From positions 930,001 through 994,000 of the forward strand of contig NZ_JAINWA010000003.1 in NCBI RefSeq assembly GCF_021021555.1: 64,000 nt of DNA, written 5' to 3'. Shown here piece by piece: positions 10,746-18,970 of this stretch. Each line of letters begins with the position of its first letter. The stretch's first letter is position 1. The stretch comes from Teretinema zuelzerae (GTDB taxonomy: Bacteria > Spirochaetota > Spirochaetia > Treponematales > Treponemataceae). The position numbers were made by a program, and so were the translations under genes. The notes beneath the pieces are model-generated. The model had not been told where the DNA came from and did no database searches. It saw nothing but the letters and a program-made list of their open reading frames with translations.

Positions 10746-10783
10746 TAAAAAAAAGACAGTCCAGGCGTAGCGCCTGGACTGTC
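10746..10783 (-). terminator. Intrinsic terminator in the pyrG 5' leader (candidate attenuator)
   Basis: A perfect 13-bp stem (arms 10755-10767 and 10771-10783, loop of 3) is followed on the minus strand by a run of nine T. No minus-strand gene lies between it and the amt terminator at 12.5 kb, so it can only act on a transcript that starts just upstream and continues into pyrG. That is the geometry of an attenuator. In Gram-positive bacteria pyrG is known to be controlled by a leader terminator that senses CTP; here only the terminator itself is visible. Confidence 0.8.
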
Positions 10784-10794
10784 CTCGTCTTTGC

Positions 10795-10810
10795 GAACAG
10801 TTGACTGTTC
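10795..10810. promoter_or_regulatory. 16-bp palindrome upstream of the pyrG leader terminator
   Basis: GAACAGT and ACTGTTC arms separated by 2 bases, 11 bp upstream of the pyrG leader hairpin. On RNA the ACAGTC part of this element can also pair with GACTGT in the 3' arm of the terminator, so it may be a short antiterminator strand; as DNA it could be an operator. Both readings are inference. Confidence 0.4.
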
Positions 10811-10943
10811 AACATGCCAGAAACGAGTCGCTTTTTCAAGGGGATATCAGTCCCGCTGCGCATTTTTTCAAAAAAAAATCCGCCTTGATATAGTCGAATC
10901 TACTCCTTCCGGTGTATTCTTATCGGGTTTTGGAGGTACTGCA

Positions 10944-12482
10944 ATGGGGCAGACAGTGGGTTTTGACAACGAAAAATACATATCGGAACAGGCATCCTAT
11001 ATTCGCGATCGGATGAGAAATTTCGACGGACGCCTCTATATCGAATTCGGAGGAAAACTTCTCGCCGATTTGCACGCCTCGCGCGTCTTGCCCGGCTATG
11101 ACCCGAACGTCAAGGCCCGCCTCCTGAAAGAACTTCAGAGCGACGCCGAGATCATCGTCTGCATCCACGCCGGCGCGATCGAAGAACGAAAGATGCGCGC
11201 GGATTACGGGATCACCTACGACACCGAGGCAATGCGCCTTATAGACGACCTCGGTGAATGGGGACTGACGGTATCCTCGGTCGTCATAACGCGCTGGCAG
11301 GGCGAGCCGGCCGCCAAAGCGTTCATGACCAAACTGCAAAACCGGGGCATCCACGTGTATACGCACAAACCGACCAGGGGATATCCCACTGATATCGACA
11401 TGATCGTCTCGGACGAAGGCTACGGAGTCAACCCTCGCATAGAGGTAACCAAGCCGCTCGTCGTTGTCACGGGCCCCGGTCCGGGATCGGGCAAGATGGC
11501 GACCTGCCTCTCGCAGATCTACCACGACACCCGCCTGGGCCAGCGCGCCCTCTACGCTAAATTCGAGACTTTCCCGATATGGAGCCTTCCGCTCAAGCAT
11601 CCGGTGAACATCGCCTACGAGGCCGCCACGCTCGACCTCCACGACGCGAACCTTATCGACCCCTTCCACCTCGAGGCCACCGGCGAAACCGCCGTTAACT
11701 ACAACCGCGACGTCGAGTCCTTCCCGATCCTCCGCGCCATTCTCGCGCGGATCCGCGGCGGCGAGAACGTGTACCGCTCCCCGACAGAGATGGGCGTTAA
11801 TCGAGCCGGCTTTGCGATCGTCAACGACGAGGTATGCCGTGAAGCCGCCAAGCAGGAGGTCGTTCGCCGCTATCTCCGCTGCGTCAGCGAGTACGCGGTC
11901 GGCGTCGCCGACAAGGCCCAGTTCGAGAAAGCCGACTTACTGATGAAAGAACTCTCGCTCACGCCGGAATACCGCAAGGTAGTGCCGGAGGCGCGGAAGG
12001 CCGCTGAAAACGCCCTTAAAGCGGCGGAGAGCGGACTGAACGACGAGAGGAAAAACCTGGCCGTATTCTGCGGCGCGGCAATCGAACTGCCGTCCGGAGA
12101 AATCATTACCGGTAAAAACTCCACCTTGCTTCACGCGGCCACGGCTGCGATCCTGAACGCGACTAAGTACCTCGCGGGGGTCCCGGACGACATTCCCCTG
12201 CTCTCGCCGCTCGTCATCGAGTCGATCGCCAAACTGAAGAGGGAGGTTCTTCACCGGAAGAACGCCAGCCTCGACGTCGACGAGATGCTCATCGCGCTGT
12301 CCATCGGCTCGGCCCTCACGCCGATGGTCCAGGTATGCGTTGACACGCTCCCCAGCCTCCGCGGATGCAAGATGCACCTCACCCATGTTCCCACGCCGGG
12401 AGACGAAGCCGGTTTGCGGAAGCTCGGGATAAATCTGACCGCGGACACGCTGTTCGCGTCAAAGAGACTTTTCGAAGAATAA
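10944..12482 (+). CDS. DUF1846 family protein
   Basis: A 512-residue protein of the DUF1846 family, cytoplasmic and without signal or membrane segments. The family has a nucleotide-binding-like N-terminal half, here with VVVTGPGPGSGKMATCLSQ (a P-loop-like GPGSGK turn near 180) and a C-terminal helical region, but its reaction is not known to me. I chose the ATG at 10944 because GGAGGT precedes it by 6 bases; an in-frame extension to 10791 would run into the pyrG leader elements and lacks a ribosome site. Transcribed divergently from pyrG and followed by a terminator at 12.5 kb. Family call good, function open. Confidence 0.8.
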   Translation: MGQTVGFDNEKYISEQASYIRDRMRNFDGRLYIEFGGKLLADLHASRVLPGYDPNVKARLLKELQSDAEIIVCIHAGAIEERKMRADYGITYDTEAMRLIDDLGEWGLTVSSVVITRWQGEPAAKAFMTKLQNRGIHVYTHKPTRGYPTDIDMIVSDEGYGVNPRIEVTKPLVVVTGPGPGSGKMATCLSQIYHDTRLGQRALYAKFETFPIWSLPLKHPVNIAYEAATLDLHDANLIDPFHLEATGETAVNYNRDVESFPILRAILARIRGGENVYRSPTEMGVNRAGFAIVNDEVCREAAKQEVVRRYLRCVSEYAVGVADKAQFEKADLLMKELSLTPEYRKVVPEARKAAENALKAAESGLNDERKNLAVFCGAAIELPSGEIITGKNSTLLHAATAAILNATKYLAGVPDDIPLLSPLVIESIAKLKREVLHRKNASLDVDEMLIALSIGSALTPMVQVCVDTLPSLRGCKMHLTHVPTPGDEAGLRKLGINLTADTLFASKRLFEE

Positions 12483-12490
12483 CGCGAGAA

Positions 12491-12520
12491 TAAAAAAAAG
12501 TCCGGTCAATCGACCGGACT
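12491..12520. terminator. Terminator between the convergent DUF1846 and amt genes
   Basis: A 9-bp stem (12499-12507 with 12512-12520, loop AATC). A run of eight A on the left makes it a strong terminator for minus-strand amt transcripts, and CTCTTT on the right gives weaker termination for the plus-strand DUF1846 gene. Confidence 0.75.
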
Positions 12521-12609
12521 CTCTTTCACTGTCCATTAGCTCGCTGAGCTATTCACCTTTCGCAGGGCTTTCGCAAGACTGCGCTTTGAGTTCCAGCGCA
12601 GGTTTCCTC

Positions 12610-13872
12610 TTACTGGGTAATGCCCGTGCGAATCTCATGCGTCGAACCCCATTCGGGATACGCGGTCGAACCGTGCTCGACGATATCAAGCCCGATTTTT
12701 TCCTCGTCCGCTGGAACCCGAAGGCCGACGGTCTTTTTCAGAATCGTAAAGAGCACGAAGGTGGTTCCAACAGTCCAGGCTCCGTATGCGAGGACTCCGA
12801 GAGCCTGCACGCCGAGAAGGCCGAGTCCGCCGCCGTAGAACAATCCGCCTTCGACGGCGAATAGACCAACAGCGAGCGTTCCCCACACTCCGTTCAAAAG
12901 GTGCACGGAAGTCGCGCCGACCGGATCGTCGATCTTAACCACCTTATCGAAGAACTCTACGCCGAATACGATCAGAACGCCGGCTACCAGGCCGATGGCG
13001 ATCGAACCGTATATAGAAACGTTGTTGCAGCCCGCGGTGATCGCTACCAGACCCGCAAGAACGCCGTTCAAGGTCATCGATACGTCCGGTTTTCCGTAGC
13101 GGAACCAGGTAAGGAACATCGTAACTACCGCCGCTGTCGCCGCTGCGAGATTGGTCGTCATCGCGATGTAACCGATGCGGTCGTTGACGGCCACGGTGGA
13201 ACCGGGGTTGAAGCCGAACCAGCCTATCCACAGAAGGAACACGCCGGCCGCTCCGAGGGGAAGGTTGTGGCCGGGAATGGCCGTAGGCTTTCCGCTCGCG
13301 CTGTATTTACCGATGCGGGGACCGAGCACCGCCGCTCCGACGAGAGCCGCCCAGCCGCCGACCGAGTGAACGACGGTCGAACCGGCGAAATCGACGAAGC
13401 CGAGAGCGCTCAACCATCCGCCGCCCCATGCCCAGTGGCCGCTGATCGGATAAATCACCAGACTTATTATGAAGCTGTATATTACATAAGCCCGGAACTG
13501 AGTCCGCTCGGCCATGGCTCCCGACACGATGGTCGCTGCCGTAGCGGCGAACACCGTCTGGAAGAATATGAACACCCAGGGCGTCAACGCGTCGTAAATC
13601 CCGAGCCCCATGGTTTCAGGCCGGAAAAAACCGGTAATGCCGAGGAGGCCGTAAGCCGTCGCGCCGAACATCAGTCCGAAACCGATCACATAATACGCCA
13701 GAGAGCCGATCGCGAAGTCCATCAGGTTTTTCATGATGATGTTCGCTGCGTTTTTCGAACGGGTAAAGCCGCATTCCACGAGGGCGAACCCCAGCTGCAT
13801 GGCGAATACGAGAACCGCCGCGATGAGCACCCAAAGCATATCTATCGATTTTACAAGATCAGCTAATTCCAT
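12610..13872 (-). CDS. amt: Ammonium transporter
   Basis: Amt/Rh family channel for ammonium uptake in the inner membrane, 420 residues with about 11 hydrophobic helices. Signature elements are the pore-lining twin histidines (VVHSVGGWAAL and TSVHLLNGVWGTL) and the WIGWFGFNPGS stretch. The N-terminus reads directly into the first helix, so no long signal is present. It lies downstream of a PII gene in the same direction, the usual partner that plugs Amt when nitrogen is sufficient. A terminator hairpin stands between the two, so amt is expressed through read-through or antitermination. Shine-Dalgarno GGAG lies about 9 bases before the ATG. Confidence 0.95.
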   Translation of the reverse strand: MELADLVKSIDMLWVLIAAVLVFAMQLGFALVECGFTRSKNAANIIMKNLMDFAIGSLAYYVIGFGLMFGATAYGLLGITGFFRPETMGLGIYDALTPWVFIFFQTVFAATAATIVSGAMAERTQFRAYVIYSFIISLVIYPISGHWAWGGGWLSALGFVDFAGSTVVHSVGGWAALVGAAVLGPRIGKYSASGKPTAIPGHNLPLGAAGVFLLWIGWFGFNPGSTVAVNDRIGYIAMTTNLAAATAAVVTMFLTWFRYGKPDVSMTLNGVLAGLVAITAGCNNVSIYGSIAIGLVAGVLIVFGVEFFDKVVKIDDPVGATSVHLLNGVWGTLAVGLFAVEGGLFYGGGLGLLGVQALGVLAYGAWTVGTTFVLFTILKKTVGLRVPADEEKIGLDIVEHGSTAYPEWGSTHEIRTGITQ

Positions 13873-13895
13873 CTTTCACTCCTTTGCCGTTTTAC

Positions 13896-13942
13896 AAAAA
13901 AAAGGGGACAGGCTCACCGGATTGCTCCGGTCTCCTATCCCC
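13896..13942 (-). terminator. Intrinsic terminator between the PII gene and amt
   Basis: On the minus strand two stacked stems (GGGGATAGG with CCTGTCCCC, and ACCGG with CCGGT) close a six-base loop AGCAAT and are followed by eight T. It lies about 25 bases past the PII stop and about 25 bases before the amt start, so amt translation needs read-through. The hexaloop begins with A, as ANTAR target hairpins do, but lacks the G expected at loop position 4. Confidence 0.75.
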
Positions 13943-13965
13943 GTTGATAGTAAAACATGGCGTTT

Positions 13966-14304
13966 TTAAAGGGCGGCGTTTCCGCTTTCCCCGGTTCTGA
14001 TTCGAACCGCGTCCTCGACGTCCGAGACGAACACTTTACCGTCTCCGTGATTGCCGGAGGCGACAAGCTTGCACAATTCGTCGACGATCTTTTGCTTTTT
14101 ATCGTCCGCTACTACCGTCTCGACCTTGAGTTTCGGCAGAAGGTTTACCGTGTATTCGGTACCGCGATAGATGTGAGTCACACCTTTCTGGTTTCCGAAA
14201 CCCATGATGTTCGTCACCATCATGCCCGACGCTCCGGAATCGTTGAGAATATTCTTCACAACCTCTAGCTTCTCCGGGCGAATGATGATTTCCAGTTTTT
14301 TCAT
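13966..14304 (-). CDS. glnK: PII nitrogen signalling protein
   Basis: A 112-residue PII protein that senses 2-oxoglutarate and ATP/ADP and controls the Amt channel. The T-loop is intact, with the modifiable tyrosine at exactly position 51 (RGTEYTVN) and PKLKVE after it. The start MKKLEIIIRP follows GGAGG by 6 bases; a TTG four codons upstream overlaps that site and is rejected. Gene order is ANTAR regulator, PII, amt. The GlnK name is chosen from linkage to amt; GlnB and GlnK cannot be separated by sequence alone here. Confidence 0.93.
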   Translation of the reverse strand: MKKLEIIIRPEKLEVVKNILNDSGASGMMVTNIMGFGNQKGVTHIYRGTEYTVNLLPKLKVETVVADDKKQKIVDELCKLVASGNHGDGKVFVSDVEDAVRIRTGESGNAAL

Positions 14305-14368
14305 GGCTACCTCCAATTATCGGGGTTATTCCCCGCTGGTCACGACACAAGAGCCGGCGAAGCAGTCT

Positions 14369-14944
14369 TTAGACCGCGAGCGTTCCGGCGATCACCATGG
14401 TTGCGGCGTCGATGAGACGCAGGCCGCGATCCATGCTCGTTTTTTGAAGGAACCGATGCGCCTGCGATTCAGTCATCGCATTCGCCTCCATCAGCATTTC
14501 CTTCGCCTTTAGAATAATCAACTTCTCTTCAGCGGGCCGTTCCTTCGGTTGGAAAGCGCTTTTTCCCGCGCTGTCCTGCCGCGAACTTACCGCGCGAAAC
14601 GCAGCCGAGCGCTCCATCACCTCGATCGCTCCGATCAGATCGGCGGCGCTCATAGGATAAGGAACCAGAAGCATATCGTCCCGGTTCAGGATGTCCCTCT
14701 GATGGGACAACACTACGGTCACCAGGGCAAGCCGACCTTCCAGCAGAGTAAACAGGTTTTCCGCGGTCATATCGGGAAACTGAAAGCCGCACACAGCCAC
14801 CGGACTCGTGCAGAATTCGGACACGCGGATAAGATCGCTGCCGGTCTTGCAGACGTTCTCGATATGGTACCCGGACCGGGTTAAAACCGTCGAAACCCAG
14901 TTTGTCAGAATCGGATTGGAAAACGCTAATACTACACTCTTCAT
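14369..14944 (-). CDS. ANTAR-domain response regulator (RNA antiterminator)
   Basis: A 191-residue two-domain protein. Residues 1-115 form a receiver-like domain (VVLAFSNPILTNWVSTVL) in which the usual phospho-acceptor Asp is not clearly placed (VCGFQFPDMTAENL). Residues 130-185 form an ANTAR helix bundle (EEKLIILKAKEMLMEAN, then SQAHRFLQKTSM and LIDAATMVI). ANTAR domains bind tandem hairpins in mRNA leaders and prevent terminator formation; NasR, AmiR and EutV are the known cases, mostly in nitrogen metabolism. Its position before PII-amt and the terminators in this block suggest it is their regulator, which is inference. The start MKSVVLAF is preferred over a position 15 codons upstream. 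Confidence 0.85.
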   Translation of the reverse strand: MKSVVLAFSNPILTNWVSTVLTRSGYHIENVCKTGSDLIRVSEFCTSPVAVCGFQFPDMTAENLFTLLEGRLALVTVVLSHQRDILNRDDMLLVPYPMSAADLIGAIEVMERSAAFRAVSSRQDSAGKSAFQPKERPAEEKLIILKAKEMLMEANAMTESQAHRFLQKTSMDRGLRLIDAATMVIAGTLAV

Positions 14945-14969
14945 ACCGATGCCCTGAATTCCTTTAAAG

Positions 14970-15010
14970 TAAAAAAAAGACGTTTCCACACACAGTGTGC
15001 AGAAACGTCT
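14970..15010 (-). terminator. Terminator in front of the ANTAR gene (candidate attenuator)
   Basis: On the minus strand a 9-bp stem (AGACGTTTC with GAAACGTCT, 14978-14986 and 15002-15010) encloses a second CACAC/GTGTG pairing and is followed by eight T. It ends about 25 bases before the ANTAR start codon, leaving no space for a promoter downstream of it. It may also terminate HAD-gene transcripts coming from 15.1 kb. Confidence 0.8.
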
Positions 15011-15033
15011 TTGTTTGCTTGCCTCATATAGGT

Positions 15034-15062
15034 ATCCTACTAGACTGAAAAAAAATAGTCAA
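15034..15062 (-). promoter_or_regulatory. Promoter for the ANTAR gene
   Basis: TTGACT (15057-15062), 17-base spacer, TAGGAT (15034-15039) on the minus strand. The predicted start near 15027 gives a leader that enters the terminator hairpin within about 20 bases, which supports attenuation of the ANTAR gene. Confidence 0.6.
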
Positions 15063-15129
15063 GCATAAATATACATAAAAATGCATATTTACTGTATATT
15101 TATTAACCCGCTGTATAATCAGCACAATA

Positions 15130-15786
15130 TCAGTACCTAAAAAATGAATCGTGCGCAGCCTCCTCAAGCGAAGAAATTGTTTTCCAGACGAGTTTCTGTA
15201 TTTCAGGGGAGACTTCAACCATATCGGGCACATGCACGGGACGCATTCCCGCGGCATGGGCAGCCCGAAGGCCGGCAGGAGAATCCTCAAACACTACGCA
15301 TGCCGATGAATCGGATACGCCCAGACGGTCGCGGGCAAGAAGGAAAATGTCAGGGGCGGGTTTACCGGTCGCGACCTCGCTGCCGAATGCAAAAGCGGAA
15401 AACCAGGACTCGAGACCGGCCTTCTCTATCATCCAGCGAGCGGAAGGCTCGCTCGTCGATGTCGCAAGGCCGATCGGCACTCCTGCATCGCGCAGGTAGC
15501 CGAATAAGGCGCGTATGCCGGGTTTCTCGGGAGGGCCATTCTCATCCATCCGGACTCTCATCCATGTTCTAGTCTGATCGGCGAACTCCTCATAGGGAAA
15601 ATCGCCGCCCATAGTAGACAGAACCTTTGTCCGGGTGTCTCGATTATTCAAACCCACGCATGAACGGAACAAACTATCGGGCATGGAAAAGCCCCTTTCC
15701 GACGATACGGTTTTCCACGCATCGGTGCACAGTCTCTCGGTGTCGAAAAGCAATCCGTCCATATCGAAAATAGCGGCCTGTATCAT
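15130..15786 (-). CDS. HAD-superfamily phosphatase (beta-phosphoglucomutase-like)
   Basis: A 218-residue cytoplasmic HAD hydrolase. Motif I is FDMDGLLFDTE (nucleophile Asp and acid-base Asp), motif II is ATSTSEPS, the conserved Lys is in TGKPAPDIF and motif III is VFEDSPAGLRAA. The cap is a helical C1 type, as in sugar-phosphate phosphatases and phosphoglucomutases; the substrate cannot be told from sequence. I start at MIQAAIFDMDG because an upstream ATG lies inside the preceding terminator. There is no Shine-Dalgarno sequence: TATAGT sits 6 bases before the ATG, so the transcript may be leaderless. Confidence 0.85.
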   Translation of the reverse strand: MIQAAIFDMDGLLFDTERLCTDAWKTVSSERGFSMPDSLFRSCVGLNNRDTRTKVLSTMGGDFPYEEFADQTRTWMRVRMDENGPPEKPGIRALFGYLRDAGVPIGLATSTSEPSARWMIEKAGLESWFSAFAFGSEVATGKPAPDIFLLARDRLGVSDSSACVVFEDSPAGLRAAHAAGMRPVHVPDMVEVSPEIQKLVWKTISSLEEAAHDSFFRY

Positions 15787-15800
15787 GGAATCACTATAAT

Positions 15801-15834
15801 AAAAAAAGGGAGAAGACTCCATAGGCCCTCTCCC
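15801..15834 (-). terminator. Terminator after the sigma factor gene
   Basis: On the minus strand GGGAGAGGGC pairs with GTCTTCTCCC (about 10 bp with wobbles, 15808-15834) followed by seven T. It lies 23 bases past the sigma gene stop and ends 15 bases before the HAD start. Confidence 0.7.
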
Positions 15835-15856
15835 TCTCTCAAGCGCTGTAATCGGT

Positions 15857-16717
15857 TTACGCCACGTATGCTTCCAGGCGTCCCATCCTTGAAGGATGCT
15901 GAAGCCGGCGTATCGCTTTCTTTTCGATTTGTCTGATCCGTTCCTTCGTCAGATTGAAAAGATCGCCTATCTCTTTCAGAGACATGGGCTTATATCCGTT
16001 CAGTCCGAACCGGAATCTGATTACTTCGGCTTCTTTCTCCGTTAAGGTTTCCAAAACAGCGTCTATATCGCTTCTCAGGCTGTTGTCAATCGCTAATTGT
16101 TCGGGCTGTTCATAGATCTCGTCTTCCAGAAAATCTCCCAGGCTGCTCGAATCTCTATCGCTGAAAACCGGAGCGTCAAGAGATATCATGTCGCGGGAAA
16201 TATTTACAATGTCCCGTACATGTTCGTCGGTCATATTCAAAAGCCCTGCTATTTCGGCTATTTCGGATTCCTCAGTGCGGGCGTTCTCGAGAACCTTTCT
16301 GGCCTTATCGATTTGAACCAACTCGTTTGCCCTGTTCAAGGGAAGCCGGATCATTCTGGATTTTTCGCAAACGGCCTTGAGTATGGCCTGTCTGATCCAC
16401 CACACCGCATAGGATATAAAGTGGTAGCCCTTTGTAGCGTCGAAACGCTCGACGGCATTCATCAATCCGATGTTTCCTTCGCTGATGAGATCCATCAAAG
16501 GCAAACCCTGATTTTGATATTTCTTTGCTACGTTAACCACAAAGCGAAGATTAGCTTTTACCAGTTTGTCCTTCGCTTCCTTGTCTCCGGCGACGGCCTT
16601 CATTGCGTATTCATATTCCTGTTCGCGGGTCAGCAGGGGTATCGAGTTTATATCTTTCAGGTACGTGGAAAGAATATTGTCATCGAATCCAACGCGGCTT
16701 ACAGTAGTATTTATCAT
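15857..16717 (-). CDS. Sigma-70 family RNA polymerase sigma factor (group 2-like)
   Basis: A 286-residue sigma factor without region 1.1. It has region 1.2 (STYLKDINSIPLLTREQE), region 2 with the -10 recognition helix (GYHFISYAVWWIRQAI), region 3, and region 4 with the helix-turn-helix MSLKEIGDLFNLTKERIRQIE. The lack of region 1.1 and the small size suggest a group 2, RpoS-like factor rather than the housekeeping one. The start MINTTVSRV follows GGAGG by 5 bases; a GTG four codons upstream overlaps that site. It stands alone with its own terminator. Which regulon it serves is not visible. Confidence 0.88.
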   Translation of the reverse strand: MINTTVSRVGFDDNILSTYLKDINSIPLLTREQEYEYAMKAVAGDKEAKDKLVKANLRFVVNVAKKYQNQGLPLMDLISEGNIGLMNAVERFDATKGYHFISYAVWWIRQAILKAVCEKSRMIRLPLNRANELVQIDKARKVLENARTEESEIAEIAGLLNMTDEHVRDIVNISRDMISLDAPVFSDRDSSSLGDFLEDEIYEQPEQLAIDNSLRSDIDAVLETLTEKEAEVIRFRFGLNGYKPMSLKEIGDLFNLTKERIRQIEKKAIRRLQHPSRMGRLEAYVA

Positions 16718-16960
16718 ACATTCCTCCACAATTAATCAGTATATATGTCTTTATATAGCAACTTACATGCCAACTTTTATCAATAAGATCACATACAGTG
16801 TAGAGAAGGATAACTCTTTACAATACAAAGATTTACAAATAAAACACGTTCGCTTTCCGTGTGCTTCGGTTATAGTATTATTTTGGCAGGTGATTCATTT
16901 TGACTCACTCAAAAAAAAACAGGTTACGACTGTATCATTATGAGTCATGCAGCTTTTTTC

Positions 16961-16990
16961 TTGACCCTCGCCGGTCAAAATACGTATATT
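16961..16990 (+). promoter_or_regulatory. groES promoter
   Basis: TTGACC (16961-16966), 18-base spacer, TATATT (16985-16990), followed by GGAGG at 17001 and the ATG at 17012. No CIRCE element is present. TGACTCA near 16899 and TGAGTCA at 16941-16947 form a widely spaced inverted pair upstream that could bind a regulator. Confidence 0.65.
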
Positions 16991-17011
16991 TAGATCTGTA
17001 GGAGGATTAGA

Positions 17012-17281
17012 ATGAAAATCAAGCCATTGGCAGACCGTGTTCTGGTCAAAACCGAAAAACTCGAAGCAAAGACAGCTAGCGGTATAATCATTCCGGATAC
17101 AGCACAGGAAAAGACCCAGACAGCAGTCGTAGTAGCCGTAGGCGACGATTCTGAAAAGATCAAAGTATCAGCCGGCCAGAAGGTTATGTACGATAAGTAT
17201 GCCGGTACAGCGGTAAAAATCGATGGAGAGGACCACCTCATCCTCAAAGCGGCAGATATTATCGCCGTTATCGAAGCCTGA
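17012..17281 (+). CDS. groS: Co-chaperonin GroES
   Basis: An 89-residue GroES, the heptameric lid of the GroEL folding chamber. MKIKPLADRVLVKTEK, the mobile loop TASGIIIPDTAQEK and the C-terminal KAADIIAVIE match the family, and the length is slightly short but normal. No groEL follows: a terminator lies 20 bases after the stop and the next gene is convergent. As I recall, groES and groEL are also unlinked in T. pallidum. Confidence 0.96.
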   Translation: MKIKPLADRVLVKTEKLEAKTASGIIIPDTAQEKTQTAVVVAVGDDSEKIKVSAGQKVMYDKYAGTAVKIDGEDHLILKAADIIAVIEA

Positions 17282-17302
17282 TCCACAGGTTCGCTGAACA
17301 TC

Positions 17303-17330
17303 AACCTGCCGTAATTCGGCAGGTTTTTTT
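17303..17330 (+). terminator. groES terminator
   Basis: AACCTGCCG and CGGCAGGTT arms (17303-17311, 17317-17325) with a 5-base loop, followed by seven T. Confidence 0.9.
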
Positions 17331-17344
17331 GTTTAAATCTTCTA

Positions 17345-18970
17345 TTATTTGATTTTTTCCAGCTCGTCCAGTAATTGCCGAGCCTGATAGTTCTCGGAAT
17401 CCAACTGAATCGCATACCCTAAAATGCTCGAGGCCCGATCTGTTTGGCGCATCAGATACAGAATTCGAGCAGCTTGATAATGCAACACGCTTTTAGTTGC
17501 GTCCGATTCGGCAATGTCGGCCGCAAGGGAAAAATCCTCGATTGCTTCAGGATATTTTTTCAATCGTTCGCGAACGAGCGCGCGATTAGCAAGAGCAGGC
17601 CAGACAAAATACGCGTCGTCCGCGCAGAGACTGTAGTTCGTTTCGGCGGACTCCAGATCTCCCCGGAGCGAAGCGGCGACTCCTTTCCAAAAGGGATGAG
17701 CGAACTCGGGTTCGCTCATCAAAACCGACAATGCGCTGTCCATATCTCCACGGGATGCGAAACACCATCCCGTCCACGACTGTATTTCCGGTTCGTTCGG
17801 ATATTTTTCAAGAAGAGTCCAAAGGGATGAAAAATAGCGCGCTACGTCCGGAGCGTTTCTGAATTCGAAGCGGATCGACTCTGCTTCTATCCGGGGATCG
17901 CGATCTATTACGGAAAGAGCCCGTTCCAACCTCGCGGCAGCTTGTTCGGCTGTGGCGGGAGCATGCGCAAGCTTCCTGCGGATCTCGCGAGTGGTTATTT
18001 CCTGTTTATACAATTTCGCTTCGAGAGGATCGAGCAGCGAGACGCTCTCGAAATCAGAAGAGTTTCTTACATATTGCGACAAGGCGGGAAAATAAGCAGG
18101 ATCGGCGTCGAGAGCCTGTTCAAGATAGGTTTTCGCGATTGATTCGTCTTCCGACACGACGGAAATGGTAAACAATAGAGACGGATCGGACTCAGCCGCG
18201 GAGCGGAGAGCCTTAAGCCAGAGATTTTCCGCTTTCCGGACATCTTTCAATAGCCAGGACGCGTCTCCCGCCAAACGCAGAGAAGCCGGGCTGGAACCTT
18301 CCCCGACCCGCTCGTAAAAAGCCGAATCGTAGCAAAGCAGCGAATAAAGCTCGTCGTATCCGGAGTCCTCGGCCGCTGCGCCGCTCAAGCCGGAATATTC
18401 AAGAAGGCCGACAGCTTCAGCCTTTAAGCCGTTGACAGCGGAGGCAAGAGCCGCGTTTTTCCATGCTGCCGGAGATCCTGTTTCTTCCGCGGCGATTTTC
18501 CATGCGGGAATGCTTTTAAAATCGAGAGATCTCCAATCATTCGATGACAGAATTGCGTACGCCGATAAGGGCGCGAATCTGGTTTCAAGAAGCAATGCCG
18601 CTGTTCGAGAGGCTTCCGCGCTTTTATTCTGTAAAATCAACGTGTGCAACAGAAGCGCTGTAAGCGTTTCGTTGCCTGGTATAATCGACAATGCTTCAGT
18701 TACTGAAGATTCCATGCCGGAAATATCGCTGAGCTGAAAATAGCGCTTCGCGATAGACAGCCATTGAGTGCTGCTTGTCGCGTTCTTGCGCAATTTAGGG
18801 AGCAGCTTCGCGGCCTTACGGCTATCATGCTTCTGCATATACCCGTCGAAGGTTTCAAGGTGTCGGGAGAAGTTCCGGGATTGAGAGGGTATCGAACATG
18901 AAATAAGCAACAATCCCCACAGGAACAGAATTAAAGGACCTGCTTTGTTCCGCGGGTTTATTGATATCAC
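17345..18970 (-). CDS. TPR-repeat lipoprotein
   Basis: A 541-residue lipoprotein. A signal with lipobox LISC near residue 25 (LLLISCSIP) anchors it to a membrane. The rest is helical, with TPR-like repeats that are clearest at the N-terminus (near 50-130) and C-terminus (YPEAIEDFSLAADIAESDA, then ASSILGYAIQLDSENYQARQL). No catalytic motif was seen; a scaffold role is inferred. The start is GTG, overlapping the nusB stop as GTGA, so it is translationally coupled. It is the last gene of a SurA-like, nusB, TPR string. Confidence 0.75.
   Translation of the reverse strand: MISINPRNKAGPLILFLWGLLLISCSIPSQSRNFSRHLETFDGYMQKHDSRKAAKLLPKLRKNATSSTQWLSIAKRYFQLSDISGMESSVTEALSIIPGNETLTALLLHTLILQNKSAEASRTAALLLETRFAPLSAYAILSSNDWRSLDFKSIPAWKIAAEETGSPAAWKNAALASAVNGLKAEAVGLLEYSGLSGAAAEDSGYDELYSLLCYDSAFYERVGEGSSPASLRLAGDASWLLKDVRKAENLWLKALRSAAESDPSLLFTISVVSEDESIAKTYLEQALDADPAYFPALSQYVRNSSDFESVSLLDPLEAKLYKQEITTREIRRKLAHAPATAEQAAARLERALSVIDRDPRIEAESIRFEFRNAPDVARYFSSLWTLLEKYPNEPEIQSWTGWCFASRGDMDSALSVLMSEPEFAHPFWKGVAASLRGDLESAETNYSLCADDAYFVWPALANRALVRERLKKYPEAIEDFSLAADIAESDATKSVLHYQAARILYLMRQTDRASSILGYAIQLDSENYQARQLLDELEKIK

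Noticed and set aside
10791-10943. N-terminal extension of the DUF1846 protein
   Set aside because: It lacks a ribosome site, overlaps the pyrG leader elements, and the ATG at 10944 has GGAGGT at good spacing.
13990-14010. tRNA T-loop-like string (GGTTCGAATC on the minus strand)
   Set aside because: It lies within the PII coding sequence and no acceptor, D or anticodon arm fits around it.
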